Origin: Obelidium mucronatum
Taxonomy: Eukaryota > Chytridiomycota > Chytridiomycetes > Chytridiales > Chytriomycetaceae
NCBI GenBank assembly: GCA_025765595.1
Contig: JAIVFH010000120.1
Span: forward strand, 29,324 to 93,323
Reading direction: 5' to 3'
Length of the DNA stretch: 64,000 nt
In this document: in pieces, positions 26,059 through 35,272 of the stretch
How positions within the stretch are numbered: the stretch's first letter is position 1
Layout: each line of letters starts with the position of its first letter
The notes under the pieces: model-generated
Database searches by the model: none
What the model was told of the DNA's origin: nothing
The model's input: only the letters and a program-made list of their open reading frames with translations
Position numbers and translations under genes: made by a program

Positions 26059-26562
26059 ATGCCAACGGACCCATCCTTTCTGGATAAACCCATCCGAGGC
26101 TATATGATGAGATACCTGATTGTCGTGCCGATCGTCAACATCTGCAACCTGTTTATCGATCTCTTGATTGGAAAGTTCAATATCGAAGATCATGCCACCA
26201 TCTGGGCTCTCACAGACTCGATTATATCCGGCATGTTCAGTATATTTGGATATCAGGCGATGAAGGGGCTGATACCGGAATGGATTGCGATATTCACATA
26301 TTACTATCTGATAAAATGTCTATCAAGTCTGGCATGGGCGGGAATGAGTGTATTTACTGTCGTTCAGCACGCAAGGATGGAGACGTTGGAGGAAGTGGAT
26401 GTGGGAATCGTTTTGGTTGTGATTATGAGTTTTGTGAATATCGTGCTGAATTACTTGGTGGTTGTGAAAATGGTTGTTCCTTTACGGCATTATGCACTGG
26501 AGTGTCGAGTTGTGCGGCGGACAGGGAGGAAAATTGTTGCAGTTGATTTGGATCTGCTATGA
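26059..26562 (+). CDS. Four-pass membrane protein, unknown family (167 aa)
   Basis: An uninterrupted ORF from ATG 26059 to TGA. Hydrophobic segments lie at roughly residues 16-37, 48-67, 72-98 and 117-140, giving four probable transmembrane spans with both ends short and polar. A tail of basic residues (R-R-T-G-R-K) follows the last span. The block from WIAIFTYYYLIKC onward and the final KMVVPLRHYA segment line up with the proteins at 26817 and 33944: a tryptophan before span three, an aromatic-rich centre, a basic residue then a hydrophobic run, and a basic motif after span four. I infer a family of small four-pass membrane proteins clustered here. No function is known to me. Confidence 0.7.
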   Translation: MPTDPSFLDKPIRGYMMRYLIVVPIVNICNLFIDLLIGKFNIEDHATIWALTDSIISGMFSIFGYQAMKGLIPEWIAIFTYYYLIKCLSSLAWAGMSVFTVVQHARMETLEEVDVGIVLVVIMSFVNIVLNYLVVVKMVVPLRHYALECRVVRRTGRKIVAVDLDLL

Positions 26563-26816
26563 ACGAAAGTCGGTTTTTTTTAGTTTCTGTAAATAGACTT
26601 TGCGCATACTTATAAAACAGCTTTGTTCCTAATTGCGTAACGGCAAAAAACCATGAACGAAAAAGAAACTGAAAAGGAAGGGCGTGGCTTGGGGCCAAGC
26701 GCCATCCCTTTCCAACGTGACTTGCTTGGATTTCCAAAAAAACAAAAACAAGAGGCGACCAAACAAACCCAAGCTTTTTCAAGCCAAATATCTTTACTCT
26801 ATACACCGTTCACTCT

Positions 26817-27374
26817 ATGATACTACCACAAGCTCCTCTTCTTCCGTATCATATCCAAAGGACAACTACAGCAACAGCTGCAACAGTAACAACATGTAAA
26901 GGCCAACTCGACGCCACTCTGAGTCGCGGCACCACCAACAGCCCTTCCACCACCCCAACAACAACGGCATTCTTATACGCCCTTGTAACTGCAACAGCAC
27001 TCATCTTGCTGTGGCTCTATGGCCTCTTCCTCCTCTATGAACAAGGCATTCTGGACCTCAATTCCCAAGCCACCCTCTTCAACCTCATGGACGTGTCCTG
27101 CATCCTCGGGTTCACCACCTTCGCAAGCTACGGCTTCCATTACCGCATCGCGTCGTGGATTACCGTAGGCATGTACGCTGCTGTCGTCCGCTGCATTGCA
27201 GACATTGCTTGGACAGCATGGCTTGCCTCTTTTGAATGCAGCTGGGAAAATTCAAACGCGTATCTGGGTGTCCTTGTTGTGGCTATTGTGGATCCTATCC
27301 TGACGTGGATGATTGTGGCGGCGTGTTTGGAGGTGCGTGGGTTTGTCAAGGCGAGTTCAGGACAAGTCTCCTAA
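26817..27374 (+). CDS. Four-pass membrane protein, unknown family (185 aa)
   Basis: Single-exon ORF from ATG 26817 to TAA. The first ~50 residues are rich in Thr, Ser and Pro and poorly conserved. Four hydrophobic segments follow at about residues 50-73, 88-107, 112-133 and 148-170. The segment with SWITVGMYAAVVRC occupies the same place as WIAIFTYYYLIKC in the gene 255 bp upstream. It is on the same strand as its two relatives. A later ATG close to the first span is a possible alternative start. The function is unknown; the relationship is inferred from topology and a few aligned residues. Confidence 0.7.
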   Translation: MILPQAPLLPYHIQRTTTATAATVTTCKGQLDATLSRGTTNSPSTTPTTTAFLYALVTATALILLWLYGLFLLYEQGILDLNSQATLFNLMDVSCILGFTTFASYGFHYRIASWITVGMYAAVVRCIADIAWTAWLASFECSWENSNAYLGVLVVAIVDPILTWMIVAACLEVRGFVKASSGQVS

Positions 27375-27682
27375 GTTTAAATTGACTGTTCCTGTGGGGG
27401 GTTTCTTTTATTGATGATTGGGACCGTCTTTGTGTATGGCCTTGATGACAGTTTCATATCCCCTTAAGGCAATTTTTGTTTCTTAATTCCACCTCACTGT
27501 CTCTCCCTGCCTCTCCCTGCCTATTTAATTTATCCCATCCATCTCGCGGGGCTTAGTTTTTACTTAATTGGTTTTTCTATAATCTGTTACATGTTTTGCC
27601 ATACCCATTGTTATTTTTGAAAGTAGTGTAAATAAAAAGATTGTTTCTTTTAATACTACAGAATCATCTTTCGTATTCAAAA
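27375..27682. other. Convergent intergenic region
   Basis: Lies between the 3' end of the plus-strand membrane-protein gene and the 3' end of the minus-strand thiolase gene. AT-rich with pyrimidine-rich tracts, as expected for two 3' untranslated regions. Confidence 0.5.
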
Positions 27683-28161
27683 TCAAGATCTTTCAATCAC
27701 AATAGCAATACCCTGTCCACCACCAATACAAGCACTGCCCACAGCATACTTCCCCTTAACACGGTGCAACTCATGCACCAAATGCGTCATAATTCTCGCA
27801 CCACTCGCACCCAACGGATGGCCCAACGCAATGGCACCTCCATTCGTGTTTGTAACATCACGATTCAACCCAAGCTCCTTCTCCACAGCCAAGAACTGGG
27901 AGGCGAACGCTTCATTTACTTCAACAAGTGACATGTCCTTCAATCCAAGACCCGCCTTCTTGAGTGCGCCTTGGATGGCGGGGACAGGTCCGATTCCCAT
28001 GATGCTTGGGTCGACACCGACAAAGCTCCAGCTGAGGACTTCGGCGAGGGGTTTCAAGTTGTACTTTTTGACTGCGGTTTCACTTGCGATAATCAAAGAC
28101 GCGGCTCCATCGCTGATACCTGATGCATTTCTAAAACGGGTTTCAAGAATTTGTTGTTGTT

Positions 28162-28197
<36 letters not shown>

Positions 28198-29938
28198 AAA
28201 CAGATATTTCCTAAAATATATATTTGTTTTCTTTACCCTGCAGTGACGGTTCCCGTTTCCTTAATGAAGACGGAAGGAAGCTTCTTTAAGGAATCAATAG
28301 AGGTTTGCGGACGTGGGTGTTCGTCCACTTCAAAACTTTCGACACCTTTCTTGGATTTCAATTCGATGGGAACGATTTCGCTTTTGAAGTGGCCTTTGCT
28401 TTGGGCTTTTTTTTGTGGTGGCGTGGTAATCGGGTTAAAAAAAAAAAAAGGCTATTCCAACAAACGAAAAAAAAAAATAATATGCGACACCCACCTTCGG
28501 CCCAACGCTGTTGTGAAACCAGAGCATAAGCGTCCGCGTCAGAACGCGAAATGTTGTACTTTTTTGCCAAGTTTTCAGCAGTGATACCCATGGGAGTTTT
28601 TGTTGGGTATTGGTCAATGAGTCCATGAGCCAATGTGTCTTCAAGTGGTTGGCTATTTATAACAAAGGACTTTGTCAGCAAGTTTGTGTGTGAGGGAGGC
28701 CAGCACAAACAAAATCAACCAAAGAAAAGACAAATCAAAGCAGAAATAATGTGGTATCGATAAAAGAAAAGAATCACCGCCTTCAGCAGTAAAAAAGTCA
28801 AGGAAAAAAAACATACTCGACACCATAACGCGTTCCAGTACGAACACCTCTCAAAGCATAAGGAGCTTGAGACATATTCTCGGTACCACCTGCAAGAGCA
28901 ATCTCAGCATCCCCAGAAAAAATGTCCTGGGCACTATTGACGATGGCTTGGAATCCCGATCCACAGAGTCTGTTGATTGTGTTTGCGGGGACATTGATGG
29001 GCAGACCGGCGCGGAGCCCAATGTGGCGCGAGAGATAGGCGGCGTCTTTTTTTACGCGTGTGACGGGTAAGGGAATAAAATCGAGTTGGCAACGTTTTCA
29101 ATTAAAAACGGAATGAAGTTGGAGGTGTAAAAGCAATGAAGATACCGCCTACGGCGATGAAAAAAAAGAGAAATATACCACCTTCGGTGGTGTTTGGCGC
29201 GAGAGGTAGGCGGTGTCTTTTTATTTAACGGTGTGTGACGGGAGAGGGAATGAAAAGAGATAAACGAAATGAAATGGGATTGTAAAAGCAATGAACATGC
29301 CGCCTACGGCGGCGCCTTCCACCTACGGCGGCGCCTTCCACCTACGGCGGCGCCTTCCGCCTACGGCGATGAAAAAAAAGAGAGAAACCTTCGGTGGATC
29401 GTGTATTCAGTGAATCGTGGATCCACCTTCGGTGTTATGACTGAGTAAGAAAACGGTTCGTTTTTGATTCGAGTTTTACTCATGGGGAATAATTCCCTCA
29501 TGGGATGGAAAAAAAAAAAGAGCGAGCGAGAGAGACCAAAGCTCGAAACACAAGTGAAAAAAAAACAAAAGAAAGCAAGAGAGAGAATAGGATAGATGGA
29601 AGGGGTTTGCTCACCTCGCGAAGTCTGCAAAACGTTTCCATAGTTGACGGCGTCAACAGGAGTTCCTGAAGGAAGGTCAGCCACGACGGCTTTCGAGGCG
29701 ATTCCACCGAGTTCGGAAGCAGTCAGATGAGCAACTTTTCCGTTGAAGGCGCCAAAGGCCTGCAGTGAGGTGGTTTTGTTGAGCAAGATGGGAATACAAA
29801 CTAGGCAGCAGCAGGACACTCAACGGTTCTCTTTGCGGCAACTTCGAGCGAAAGAAAAAGTGAGAAGAAGAAGAAGAAGAAGAAAGAGAGAACGAGAATA
29901 CTGAACGCACCAATAAAGATTCTCTGTGGAAGACCCAT
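27683..29938 (-). CDS. 3-ketoacyl-CoA thiolase, mitochondrial ACAA2 type, seven exons
   Basis: Catalyses the last step of fatty-acid beta-oxidation, cleaving 3-ketoacyl-CoA with CoA to acetyl-CoA and a shortened acyl-CoA. Exons on the minus strand: 29938-29911, 29841-29825, 29759-29615, 29045-28817, 28652-28495, 28405-28237 and 28130-27683. All phases agree and give 397 residues, the length of human ACAA2. Visible motifs: VAAKRT near the N-terminus, the nucleophilic cysteine in [32 protein letters not shown] with the catalytic histidine, and the second active cysteine in SACIGGGQG. Exon 2 is only 17 nt. Intron 2 starts with GTTGAG. Intron 3 is 569 bp and filled with short hairpin repeats. The N-terminus is short, as in ACAA2, which keeps an uncleaved targeting region; location in mitochondria is inferred from that similarity. 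Confidence 0.93.
28653..28816 (-). repeat. Thiolase intron 4 with one degenerate hairpin unit
   Basis: A 164-bp intron that holds a degraded copy of the ACCGCC...GGCGGT-type unit near 28777-28792 (reads CACCGCCTTCAGCAGT on the plus strand), next to an A-rich tract. Confidence 0.45.
29046..29614 (-). repeat. Thiolase intron 3 expanded by GC-rich hairpin repeats
   Basis: This 569-bp intron contains about eight copies or part copies of a short inverted repeat, with two stem families (CCGCCTACGGCGG and CCACCTTCGGTGG). Three or four copies run in tandem at 29298-29370 with a ~21-bp period; others lie at 29140-29155, 29177-29193, 29383-29396 and 29419-29432, each near an A- or T-run. Confidence 0.7.
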
Positions 29939-29993
29939 TTTACTTTTTACGAATAATATTTATTAAAAATAAAAATAATAAATAAAAAAAACA
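29939..29993. promoter_or_regulatory. 55-bp bidirectional promoter region
   Basis: Only 55 bp separate the ATG of the thiolase (minus strand, 29938) from the ATG of the NPR3-type gene (plus strand, 29994). The interval is almost entirely A and T. Both promoters and both 5' leaders must overlap it or the neighbouring exons, so the two genes probably share control. Confidence 0.6.
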
Positions 29994-32975
29994 ATGGTTG
30001 TCGTGGGCGTCCTCCTTGTGTGCTACTCCTCGCGGTACTTTGCCACCGTCTCCGATTCACCGATTCCGCGTGTCGCTTCTCACCCACTCTGCACTCTCTG
30101 ACCAGCGGGCGCCAGCTTGTCTTCAACTACCCGCGCGAGACGGACGGCGGCGCGGCGCCCGGCGGCGGCGCGGCGCCGAGCAACGCGCCGGTGCGGCCGG
30201 GCGACGCGCACCCGGCGACTGCGACGACAGCGCCGGCGCCGGCGGCGGCTGTGGCGGCGCCAGCAGCGGCGGCGGCGGCGGCGCCCGCCAACGTGTTTGG
30301 CTTCCAGCCGCAGGTGCTCAGCGACATTCTGTCGCCGCGCGGCGCCCTGGGCGACCGCATGTTCCAGCTGACGATCGACGACATGGTCTTTGTGGGGCAT
30401 CCGACGCTGCTGGACACGGAGCGGCCGGGTGAGTCACGCGCGTGAAGAGTCGTCAAGCTGATGACTCATCCAGGCACCGGCCACCGCTTCGCGCGCCAGA
30501 TCCAACGCAAGGCGCGGCGCCAGCGCTTCAGCGACGATGCGGACGACGAGGACCAGAACTCGCAGCACGTCGAGGACGACGCGGCGCTGTTCGAGCAGTG
30601 TGCAACAACTGCAACTACAACAACAACTACAACTACGGCTACAAGAGCCCGCGCCGTGTCTCTCTCGCTTCAGCTTGGATCCGCCGTTTCCCCCAATATT
30701 CCTACCCCTGCCTCTCCCCACGTTTCCCGTCCCACAAAACAACAACAACAACAACAACAACAGCAACAGCAACAACTACAACATCAAACTCATCACGCTC
30801 AAAAAATGATTCATCAACAATTGCAACAGTTTAATCTTGTTTTTGCTATTGTCCCTGATACCGAAGATGTCGCCAAATCTTGTGAAGTGGAATACGTTTA
30901 TTCAAATATTCTGGCGAAATTGGCTGCTGGACTTAAATACGAACAGCTCAAGCGTGGTTATATCAAGAAGGAAATTGATGTCATTATGGGTATTCGTGAT
31001 GAACTTCATAATGGCGCTGGTGTGATTTTATTACCTACCGCCGAAGGCGGTGATTCTGTACCGCCGAAGGCGGTGATTCTATACCGCCGAAGGCGGTGAT
31101 TCTGTACCGCCGAAGGCGGTGATTTTTTCTTTTTTTTTCTATACCGCCGAAGGCGGTGATTTTTCTTTTTTTTTCTATACCGCCGAAGGCGGTGATTGTT
31201 CTTTTTTTTTCTATACCGCCGAAGGCGGTGATTTTTCTTTTTTTCTCTATACCGCCGAAGGCGGTGATTTTTCTTTTTTTTTTCTATACCGCCGAGGGCT
31301 TTTTTTATTTTATTTTATTTTATTTTTATTTAGAACTTCTACCTTTTTTTCTATTCCGCCTGCGGCGTACGCCTACGGCGGTACATATGCTGATTAGTCT
31401 TACTTTTTTTTTTCTTCATCTTTACCCACAATAGGATACTTTATAACACAACAAACAATGACCAAAATCCTCCAGCAATCTTCATTGGCTCGTTTATTGG
31501 CTGAAACTTTCCATGCAATGACGGCTACTACACCTTTCGAATCAACTTACCATACCCACTTGGATTTAAACTCGTCCGTCGACATGTCTATTCTGATTGA
31601 TCGAAATATTCTGCGTGGTCAATCAAAATGTTGTACATCCAACTCCTCTGATGTCCATGGCGGAGTTGGAGGTGGTGGTACTGTTGGTGGCAATAACACT
31701 TCTCTGGGTGGTCCACCCGGTAGTAGTGGCGGGAACAATAATGGTGTCGGAGGGGAAAGCGATTATCTGGACGAAGAAACTATCCTTGCCCGGTATCATT
31801 TGAAACAACATCCGCCTTTACGTCCTTATCAAGCCGTTTTGTTGCTGTACCATGCCGAAGAGATTCTAAAAAGCCTTCCCGCGGATTCAGCACCTTTGTT
31901 GCATGATTTGATTGAGATTGTTACTCCAACACAGTCATTGGAAAACTTGGCTTTTGCGTTAAGCTGTTCTTTGGCGCAGATATACCGACTGGGTGAATTT
32001 TTTTTTTGTCTTCATTTTTTGGAATGTCATTTTTTCTTCTTCTTTCTCACTCTTCAAAAAAATAGTTTGTCATTTAGTGTTTTGGAAGAAAGCAAAAGTG
32101 ATTGATGTAATTCACTTGCGGAACATGTACGTTGTATCCAGTGATGCGGATTTATCAAGGTTTTATAGTTTACTCTTGTTCATTCCTTCCATTCTTCCAA
32201 TAACCATCAAAAAAACCATGACAGACTTGCGCATTTGGACAATGAATTGAATGTTCGAGTCAAAGATCTGGATCTGTGCAAAATGTTGTCTGAAATGTCA
32301 ACTCCGCGCGCCTTTAGTTCCATCTTTAAAGATAAAAACGTTCCATACTTGGAAATTATTGCTCTATTTTTGAGGAATAATTTAATCGAGCATTGCAGGA
32401 TGGTTTGTGATTTTTACGTTGTTTGTTCTTTTCTCTTTCTTTTGCGTCATCCCCACTTTTTTAACTTTTGCATTTCAGAAAATGTGTACGTCAATCAAAC
32501 ATTGCCAACTGCGCCTCACACTAATACAAAGCAAATTTTATAACAATTGAATAATTACTAGTCATCAAGATTCCGAAACAAATATGGATGCTGAAACCCG
32601 AGTTTGAAAACTATGTCCTCGCGCACAATTCACACGAATTGACAGAAGACCAGTCTCTCATAATCAAGGACCCTCTCTACGCGAGCGATCCGGAAAAAGA
32701 AATGATCAGTGTCATTGCCTTGACGCAGAATCCCGTGTATGCAAATGTGTTTATGAGATTTGTCCCTTACTTTGATGGGAAAGTTTATTCTGAGGAGATG
32801 TTGTATCGTGAGAATATGGCAAGGAAAGATTTCAAGGCGTTCATGAGGTTTTTTTTTTTTTCCTTTTTCTTTTCTGAACTATTTTTCTTTTTTTTTTTTA
32901 AAACTCTTTACTTTTTCTACTTTCTGTTTATGCAGTCGATATCGAGATTATCTTTTGATATTGTTTGTTCAGTAG
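29994..32975 (+). CDS. GATOR1/SEACIT subunit NPR3 (NPRL3-like), eight exons
   Basis: NPR3 works with NPR2 and IML1/DEPDC5 at the vacuole or lysosome to restrain TORC1 when amino acids are scarce. Exons: 29994-30034, 30106-30428, 30474-31019, 31435-31992, 32078-32159, 32225-32406, 32562-32847 and 32936-32975 (TAG). The frame closes at 685 residues. Family signals: an N-terminal strand ending in SRGRQLVFNYP, FQLTIDDMVFVGHPTLL, FNLVFAI, RPYQAVLLLY, a central block ending YRLVFWKKA, and a C-terminal MLYRENMARKDF segment. Inserts set it apart: an Ala/Gly linker encoded by extremely GC-rich DNA (30140-30290), then Thr-rich and poly-Gln stretches (30600-30790). The exon 6 boundary is the least certain. 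Intron 3 is swollen by hairpin repeats. Confidence 0.85.
31020..31434 (+). repeat. NPR3 intron 3 built of tandem hairpin units
   Basis: The 415-bp intron holds eight copies of an almost perfect stem ACCGCCGAAGGCGGT (the last one degraded), joined by GATT and T-rich linkers, from about 31036 to 31300. The first copies are ~25 bp apart and later ones ~35-38 bp apart as the T-run lengthens. Variants of the thiolase-intron type (CCGCCTGCGGCG, CGCCTACGGCGG) follow at 31359-31382. Confidence 0.8.
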
Positions 32976-33131
32976 TATTTGTGCGCCGCGATTATGCGTT
33001 TAAAGTGTTAACGTTTGTGTGGCGGTGCTCCTCATGACAAATTGGAAGTTGATGTTGACAAATTTCTTTGCATAATTATAATATTACAAATCCATTTCCC
33101 CATAACACAAGTTATCAAAAATCACACACAT
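32976..33131. other. Short intergenic gap
   Basis: AT-rich gap between the NPR3-type gene and the next ORF on the same strand. No signal beyond A/T-runs. Confidence 0.4.
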
Positions 33132-33536
33132 ATGCCTCTATTGAATCGCAACTCCTTACTGTCGACAACCTACGGTGTCGGTGGCCGTCGCAGTCGATCA
33201 AGCTCATCAACTGAAGATCCAGCAGTGTTCCATCGTCCGGCACATGTCCACATTGTTATTTGCGCCGTCTTTGGACCCATCCTGACTGTCCTTGTGCTGT
33301 CAATGCTCGGCTGGGGGCCTGCTCAGCTTCTCTTGAATCGACACACGTTGGCCATGATGAGCGATATCTTGACGTCTTCGGTTGCATTCCACGCTGTTGT
33401 TGCTGTTATTTGGATGCTGGTTTATTCTTGTAGGCTCGCTGCAATCTACCTTCATCATGGTGGTGGGGGTCCCAAGAGGAAGAGAGGAAAGAAGCAGAAT
33501 TCTTCAGCTTGGGGAAAATCGGTTCTCAGACTTTAA
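33132..33536 (+). CDS. Small two-pass membrane protein, unknown (134 aa)
   Basis: ORF from ATG 33132 to TAA. The first 38 residues are polar with an Arg/Ser-rich patch, followed by two long hydrophobic segments at about residues 40-64 and 77-106. A basic tail rich in Gly, Lys and Arg (PKRKRGKK) follows. The topology suggests two membrane spans with a cytosolic basic tail. It lies between two relatives of the four-pass family and on the same strand, and may be a shortened member, but I see no clear residue-level match. An in-frame extension upstream lacks an ATG I would prefer. Confidence 0.5.
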   Translation: MPLLNRNSLLSTTYGVGGRRSRSSSSTEDPAVFHRPAHVHIVICAVFGPILTVLVLSMLGWGPAQLLLNRHTLAMMSDILTSSVAFHAVVAVIWMLVYSCRLAAIYLHHGGGGPKRKRGKKQNSSAWGKSVLRL

Positions 33537-33943
33537 CTCTCTTTTTTACCTTTTTTTTTCTTTCTCATAGCAAGAACCCAGCAATAACCCGCAATATTTG
33601 AAATTTATAATAAAATTTATTTTTAATAAAAAAAAACCATCGCTTTTCTTTCCATGACTTGCAAGAAGGGGATACAAATAAAAAAATAAAAATAGAAAAT
33701 AAAAATAAAAAAGCAGATTCTATTGAAGGGTATCCTTTTTTCTCGATGGCTCTTGTTGAGTTCTTGAACAAGTCCGAATTTTTTTTTTTTTTTTCGAACT
33801 TTGCCACGCCGTTTTGTGTCAGAAGCCCCCAAAACGGAAAAAATTTGAAAGTCGAACCTCGTCAGATTTTCCCCTTAAAAACTCCTGTCGGCCTTCAATT
33901 TCGAGAACAAGCAAAAAAAAAAAACACACACACTGCGTCATAA
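33537..33943. other. AT-rich intergenic region
   Basis: Long A- and T-runs, including a run of 16 T at 33779-33794. Short frames on both strands are made of homopolymer codons (Lys, Phe) and are not credible genes. Confidence 0.5.
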
Positions 33944-34552
33944 ATGGTCGATCTTACTGGCAACACCAACAGCATCCCGGCTTACGCCAACAACAACGTT
34001 ATTGCTACTCAAGTCGCTGCCGGAATCCCACCCGAGCCAACCCTGTCTCCCAACAGACCAACCACTGTCCGTGGAACCCTCACTGTGTACCTCATTGCCA
34101 TCCCAATTGTCTACATTGTGATTATGCTCTCCACTTTCCTCAGCGGATACAGCGGCATCTCTTGGTTCAACATCATCAGTGCCTTACTGATTGTTGGTGT
34201 CAATGGTATGATGTACGTCGCCATCCAACCACATAAATTGACTGTCTCCTGGATGACTGGATTCGCCTACTTTTACATTGTCCGCATGGTTCTCGAGGTC
34301 GGTTTTACTATCTGGGCACTTGTTGTGGTTGCAAGTGCGTACAATACGTATTCGCGTAGCAGTAGTTACTACTACGATGACAGCATCATTCCATGGTGGT
34401 ACTATGCAATTGTTGTTGCTGGAATGGTGATTGATGGTCTTGTTACGTTCTTTATGGTGAAGCATGCTTTTACTTTGAGAGCCTATGCGACGCAAGTTCA
34501 CCAGATTACGGGAGGTCAAGTTGTTCAAGTTGTTGTCTTGAACAAAGTTTAA
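33944..34552 (+). CDS. Four-pass membrane protein, unknown family (202 aa)
   Basis: ORF from ATG 33944 to TAA, directly followed by a poly-A tract. The first ~42 residues are polar; four hydrophobic spans follow at about residues 46-68, 72-93, 104-130 and 151-172. A Tyr/Ser-rich loop with YYYDDS lies before the last span, and a C-terminal tail follows with MVKHAFTLRAYA. The segment SWMTGFAYFYIVRM corresponds to WIAIFTYYYLIKC and SWITVGMYAAVVRC in the genes at 26059 and 26817, and the KHAFTLRAYA motif to KMVVPLRHYA. This makes it the third member of the local family. Confidence 0.75.
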   Translation: MVDLTGNTNSIPAYANNNVIATQVAAGIPPEPTLSPNRPTTVRGTLTVYLIAIPIVYIVIMLSTFLSGYSGISWFNIISALLIVGVNGMMYVAIQPHKLTVSWMTGFAYFYIVRMVLEVGFTIWALVVVASAYNTYSRSSSYYYDDSIIPWWYYAIVVAGMVIDGLVTFFMVKHAFTLRAYATQVHQITGGQVVQVVVLNKV

Positions 34553-34822
34553 AAAAAAAAAAAAAAAAAAAAATAAGATGGTTTTCTTTTTTCTGATTTT
34601 TTTTTTTTTTTTTCGTTTCCTTTCAACAAAAAAAAATAGACATTATTATTTCAAAGTTAAAAGAACCTGATAGTCAAATTAAATAAAGCCCTTTTCTCTT
34701 TTCTAAAACGTGGTCGTGGGTTAACAAACTGGTTTAGAGTTTGATGTTTGTCAAAAGATCCGTTTTGCTTGCCTGAGTGAATCCAGACTGATATCGCAAA
34801 GAGCCAGAAAAAAAATTTTCAT

Positions 34823-34911
34823 CTCAACAACCACCCGGTCAATCGCCACCAAACTTCAGACAGGGCTAGAAGAATGGCAAATGGCTCGATTGACCCAGCC
34901 GGATTTTTGAA
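34823..34911 (+). repeat. Left arm of a perfect 89-bp inverted repeat
   Basis: Exact reverse complement of 35087-35175, with 175 bp between the arms. Outside the perfect core, a second matching block (left 34771-34821, right about 35231-35272) extends the symmetry with extra bases on the right arm. Confidence 0.85.
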
Positions 34912-35086
34912 ATACTCATCTGATGATTCACAGTGGTCTCGTGAAACCGCCATGTTAAACGCACCAAAACAACTCCACAGCACCAACAAAATCAACAAGT
35001 AGTGTTTTTTATTGCTTTAATAAATATTCGAAAACTATCATATTGTTGACACTTTGGAGCTCTCTTGCGTGAGAAATGCCCACTTC

Positions 35087-35175
35087 TTCAAAAATCCGGC
35101 TGGGTCAATCGAGCCATTTGCCATTCTTCTAGCCCTGTCTGAAGTTTGGTGGCGATTGACCGGGTGGTTGTTGAG
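35087..35175 (-). repeat. Right arm of a perfect 89-bp inverted repeat
   Basis: Matches 34823-34911 in inverse orientation without a mismatch. Both arms begin an ORF with the same ATG and 12 codons (MANGSIDPAGFL), which then diverge in the loop. The whole foldback structure spans about 34771-35272. Confidence 0.85.
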
Positions 35176-35272
35176 AACGCAGGTCGCCTTCTTTTGCCAC
35201 TAGGAGTTTGGATTCAGACTGCTATCGCACTGAAAATTTTTTTTCTGGCTCTTTGCGATATCAGTTCAGGCA

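Noticed and set aside
30996..31099. Continuation of the NPR3 reading frame through the hairpin repeats to a stop at 31099
   Set aside because: The frame there translates repeat DNA; a GTGTGA donor at 31020 and an AG at 31433-31434 join the conserved exons in phase.
32479..32485. A 7-nt NPR3 microexon
   Set aside because: It would fit the phases, but a donor at 32407 gives a simpler model with a more family-like sequence.
33600..33830. Minus-strand frames of Lys/Phe-rich sequence
   Set aside because: They consist of A/T-run codons and have no counterpart motifs.
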